Under the pieces are notes generated by a model. The model saw only the letters and a program-made list of their open reading frames with translations, was not told where the DNA came from and searched no databases. A program made the translations under genes and the position numbers. 7,563 nucleotides of DNA from Candidatus Hydrogenedentota bacterium (lineage in GTDB: Bacteria; Hydrogenedentota; Hydrogenedentia; Hydrogenedentales; CAITNO01), in the NCBI GenBank assembly GCA_023145975.1, contig JAGLCZ010000188.1, forward strand, positions 1-7,563, read 5' to 3'. Each line of letters starts with the position of its first letter. Position 1 is the stretch's first letter. Of the stretch, positions 5,550 to 7,563 are shown in pieces.

Positions 5550-6323
5550 ATGAATCGAAGAAATACGTTACTCGTTGCTTTTGTGTTGGCTATTGCCTGC
5601 GTTGTCATCTTAAATTTGATCGGTGTGCCGAGTCGTATTACCGATGAAGATCAACAGCGCCGTGATAAGATAGGTCTCCGTCTGGAAAAAATTCATGCGG
5701 AAGAAAATATTACAACCGAGAAAAGTAAAGTAGAATCCCCGAAAGTAATCGCGGATTCTCCGAAAAAAACAGAAGAAACAAAGGAGAAGACTATGTGGCC
5801 GGAAACAGCACCTGATACCTTTAAGGTAAAATTCGAATGCACTAATGGCGAGTTCATTGTTGAGTGCACAAAAGAATGGGCACCTATCGGGGTAGAACGT
5901 TTTTACGCACTGGTGCGTGAAGGCTATTTTGACAACACCGGCTTCTTCCGTGTTGTCCCCGGATTCGTTGTTCAGTTCGGTCTTGCCGCTGATCCGAAAG
6001 TAACTGCAAAATGGAAAAGCAAAGTCATTAAAGACGATCCTGTAACACAAACCAATGCACCGGGTACCCTCACCTTTGCCACCTCTGGACCCAATTCCCG
6101 TACGACGCAATTATTTATCAATCTAGGTAATAATGCACGGTTAGATGGAATGGGATTCGCTGCTTTCGGCAAAATAGTTGAAGGAATGCCTATCGTACAA
6201 AAGATAAGTTCGAAATACGGTGAGCGTCCGCAGCAGAACCTTATTACCAATGAAGGGGACAGCTATCTGCGCAAAAACTTCCCTGACATGGACTACATCA
6301 CCAAAGCCACACTGATAAAATAG
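5550..6323 (+). CDS. Membrane-anchored cyclophilin-type peptidyl-prolyl isomerase
   Basis: A 257-residue prolyl cis-trans isomerase of the cyclophilin family, which speeds folding at proline bonds. Residues ~6-25 form one hydrophobic segment after MNRRN, so the enzyme is probably tethered to the cytoplasmic membrane facing the periplasm. A charged Lys/Glu-rich linker (~31-88) follows, then the cyclophilin domain (~90-257). Core motifs are FFRVVPGFVVQFG (132-144), with catalytic Arg134 and Gln142, FATSGPNSRTTQLFINLG (176-193), and LDGMGFAAFGKIVEG (198-212). The usual substrate-pocket residues are largely kept. Cys96 and Cys106 lie on neighbouring strands near the domain start and could pair. 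Cys17 sits within the hydrophobic segment, but the residues before it (AIA) and the hydrophobic run after it make a lipoprotein less likely. AGGAAA ends 5 bases before the ATG. It is the last gene before a strong terminator. Confidence 0.93.
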   Translation: MNRRNTLLVAFVLAIACVVILNLIGVPSRITDEDQQRRDKIGLRLEKIHAEENITTEKSKVESPKVIADSPKKTEETKEKTMWPETAPDTFKVKFECTNGEFIVECTKEWAPIGVERFYALVREGYFDNTGFFRVVPGFVVQFGLAADPKVTAKWKSKVIKDDPVTQTNAPGTLTFATSGPNSRTTQLFINLGNNARLDGMGFAAFGKIVEGMPIVQKISSKYGERPQQNLITNEGDSYLRKNFPDMDYITKATLIK

Positions 6324-6339
6324 TTTTGTTTGATATTGT

Positions 6340-6384
6340 ATGCCCGCCCCGGCATTCTTTTGTCTCCGGGTCGGGCATTTTTTT
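6340..6384 (+). terminator. Rho-independent terminator after the cyclophilin gene
   Basis: ATGCCCG (6340-6346) pairs with CGGGCAT (6372-6378). After a single C/T mismatch, CCCGG (6348-6352) pairs with CCGGG (6366-6370), leaving a 13-base loop. A run of seven T follows directly (6378-6384). The hairpin starts 17 bases past the cyclophilin stop codon and separates it from the transporter gene. Confidence 0.93.
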
Positions 6385-6404
6385 CTTCAATAGATGACAC
6401 CGCC

Positions 6405-6454
6405 CCTCCCGCCTTTTCGTTATGATTCCCACACAAATCCTCCCCGCCTTTTTC
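6405..6454 (+). repeat. Pyrimidine-rich direct repeat in transporter leader
   Basis: CCTCCCGCCTTTTC (6405-6418) recurs as CCTCCCCGCCTTTTTC (6439-6454), the second copy having one extra C and one extra T. Both lie between the terminator and the transporter start. The function is unknown. Slippage-prone homopolymer runs could explain the length differences. Confidence 0.35.
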
Positions 6455-6472
6455 TGTCCATAAGGAATCCCC

Positions 6473-7563
6473 ATGATAGCCGACAGATGGGTTAATATCC
6501 CAATAAAACCAGCCCGTTTTCCTTTCTTTTACGGATGGATAATTGTCGCTTGTACCAGTATCGGTATCATGGCCAGTATTCCGGGACAAACTATCGGTGT
6601 GGGTGTCTTTGTTGATTTTCTGGTAGATGTGATCAAACTCTCTCCGGACAACTTGAGTCTGGCATACCTCATAGGTACTCTGGCCAGCAGTGTAGTCATG
6701 CCTTTTGCCGGACGCCTCCTCGACCGATGGGGTGCACGCAGTATGGGTGTAATATCGAGTATGGGTCTGGGTATTGCATTGGGCGGATTTGCCTTATGCA
6801 ATATTATTTCACCCCCCGGCGACATTTCCTGGCTTCGCGCTATGATAACCCTCTGTTTTCTATTCTTCTGTATTCGTTTTTTTGGTCAGGGATGTCTCAC
6901 GCTGGTTTCACGAGTAATGCTGGCACGATGGTTTAACTACCGGCGTGGTCTTGCCACTTCCATAGCGGGTATTTTCGTAAGTATCGCTTTCAGTGGAGGC
7001 GGTGCCTGGATACTAAACGAACTGGTAGTCAATCTAGGTTGGCAGGGTGCTTATGTAACATTATGCATTGCCATCGGTGTTGGTCATGCCATTTTTGCCT
7101 GGATATTCTTTCGTGATAATCCCAAACAGTGTGGATTACCTCAGGACGGATTTAATGTGTCAGCACCGCAAAATAAGGATATACAGGAAACTGCACCCCC
7201 GGATTTACTGGTTTCACAAGCGATGCACAAAATAAGTTTCTGGTCATTTAACTTCGGGTTGGCAGCCCATGCCCTGCTCATGACCGCCATTGCATTTCAT
7301 CTTACAGCTATCGGTGCTGAATCCGGTCTGGACAGACAATCCATGTATGCAATACTATTGCCCATGCCTATTTTCAGTATCAGCGGTAGCTTTTTCTGCG
7401 GATTTTTATGTGACCGCTTCGATCAACGCTGGGCACTCATGCTTATGATGCTGTCGCTCATCCTTGGACTGATGGGTCTATTGCAGCTTCCCAGCCTGGG
7501 CGGACGGTTTCTGACTATATTCGGCCTCGGTATTTCCGGCGGATGTTTTGGCGTTATCAGCAC
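6473..7563 (+). CDS. Major facilitator superfamily transporter, 3'-partial
   Basis: The gene runs off the right edge; 363 complete codons are visible of a protein that is usually about 400-450 residues. It starts at ATG 6473, with AAGGAA (6462-6467) 5 bases upstream. It is rich in membrane helices (about ten in the visible part), beginning with FFYGWIIVACTSIG (18-31). The MFS loop motif appears after helix 2 as GRLLDRWGARSM (80-91), and a related GFLCDRFDQRW (310-320) marks the same loop in the second half. WFNYRRGLATS (153-163) and RDNPKQCGLPQDG (214-226), which leads into the central cytoplasmic loop, are typical of MFS_1 members near the oxalate/formate and monocarboxylate transporter groups. 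It probably moves a small organic solute or anion across the cytoplasmic membrane by ion coupling. The substrate cannot be read from sequence. The terminator upstream implies its own promoter, but I see no convincing one. Confidence 0.9.
   Translation, partial: MIADRWVNIPIKPARFPFFYGWIIVACTSIGIMASIPGQTIGVGVFVDFLVDVIKLSPDNLSLAYLIGTLASSVVMPFAGRLLDRWGARSMGVISSMGLGIALGGFALCNIISPPGDISWLRAMITLCFLFFCIRFFGQGCLTLVSRVMLARWFNYRRGLATSIAGIFVSIAFSGGGAWILNELVVNLGWQGAYVTLCIAIGVGHAIFAWIFFRDNPKQCGLPQDGFNVSAPQNKDIQETAPPDLLVSQAMHKISFWSFNFGLAAHALLMTAIAFHLTAIGAESGLDRQSMYAILLPMPIFSISGSFFCGFLCDRFDQRWALMLMMLSLILGLMGLLQLPSLGGRFLTIFGLGISGGCFGVIS

Noticed and set aside
5556..5600. Lipoprotein reading of the cyclophilin N-terminus at Cys17
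   Set aside because: The residues before Cys17 (AIA) do not make a good lipobox, and the hydrophobic run continues past the cysteine, so a simple membrane anchor fits better.
5610..6110. 166-codon open frame on the minus strand
   Set aside because: It is antisense to the cyclophilin gene, whose conserved motifs are all on the plus strand. The antisense product is rich in Phe, Cys and Arg with no recognisable order.
6394..6426. Possible transporter promoter ATGACA (6394-6399) with TATGAT (6421-6426)
   Set aside because: Each box is a five-of-six match, but the 21-base spacer is outside the normal range for sigma70-type promoters.
1..7563. CRISPR array, transposon ends, integrated element or defence genes
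   Set aside because: No regularly spaced repeats, transposase motifs, target-site duplications or nuclease/helicase signatures were seen on either strand.

Overview
The window is ordinary bacterial chromosome of moderate GC, by eye somewhat under half G+C. Genes start at ATG or GTG behind Shine-Dalgarno-like purine runs, and there is one good intrinsic terminator. I see no tRNA, rRNA, transposase, CRISPR array, integrase or phage gene. The mix of genes points to an environmental Gram-negative lineage: a TMTC-type GT-C membrane protein with TPRs, a secreted FG-GAP/VCBS-type propeller, a plant/cyanobacterial-style ADP-glucose pyrophosphorylase and a membrane-anchored cyclophilin. The PVC or Hydrogenedentota-like groups would fit, but this placement is a low-confidence impression.

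Layout. Positions 1-414 (+) hold the 3' part of an unrecognised gene. Positions 522-2246 (+) encode a multi-spanning GT-C/TMTC-like protein with C-terminal TPRs. Converging on it is a secreted beta-propeller-like protein at 3713-2358 (-), whose start I place at 3713 because of a strong ribosome binding site. A 235-bp divergent region (3714-3948) carries promoter-like elements and a pair of near-identical dyad repeats. It leads into glgC (3949-5259, +). Behind glgC lie a structured leader, a 48-codon gene (5341-5487) and a membrane-anchored cyclophilin-type prolyl isomerase (5550-6323). A clear rho-independent terminator follows (6340-6384). A major facilitator transporter starts at 6473 and runs off the right edge. 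No stretch longer than 300 bases lacks a gene.

How the genes relate. glgC, the 48-aa gene and the cyclophilin share strand, are closely spaced and end at one terminator, so they may form one transcription unit. I see no shared pathway: glgC makes ADP-glucose for glycogen, and the cyclophilin folds exported proteins. The GT-C protein and the propeller protein both act at or outside the cytoplasmic membrane, but they converge and are not an operon.

I did not find an obvious new multi-gene system. The items most worth a second look are the 48-aa gene with its structured leader, the paired dyads upstream of glgC, and the altered allosteric-site residue in GlgC.
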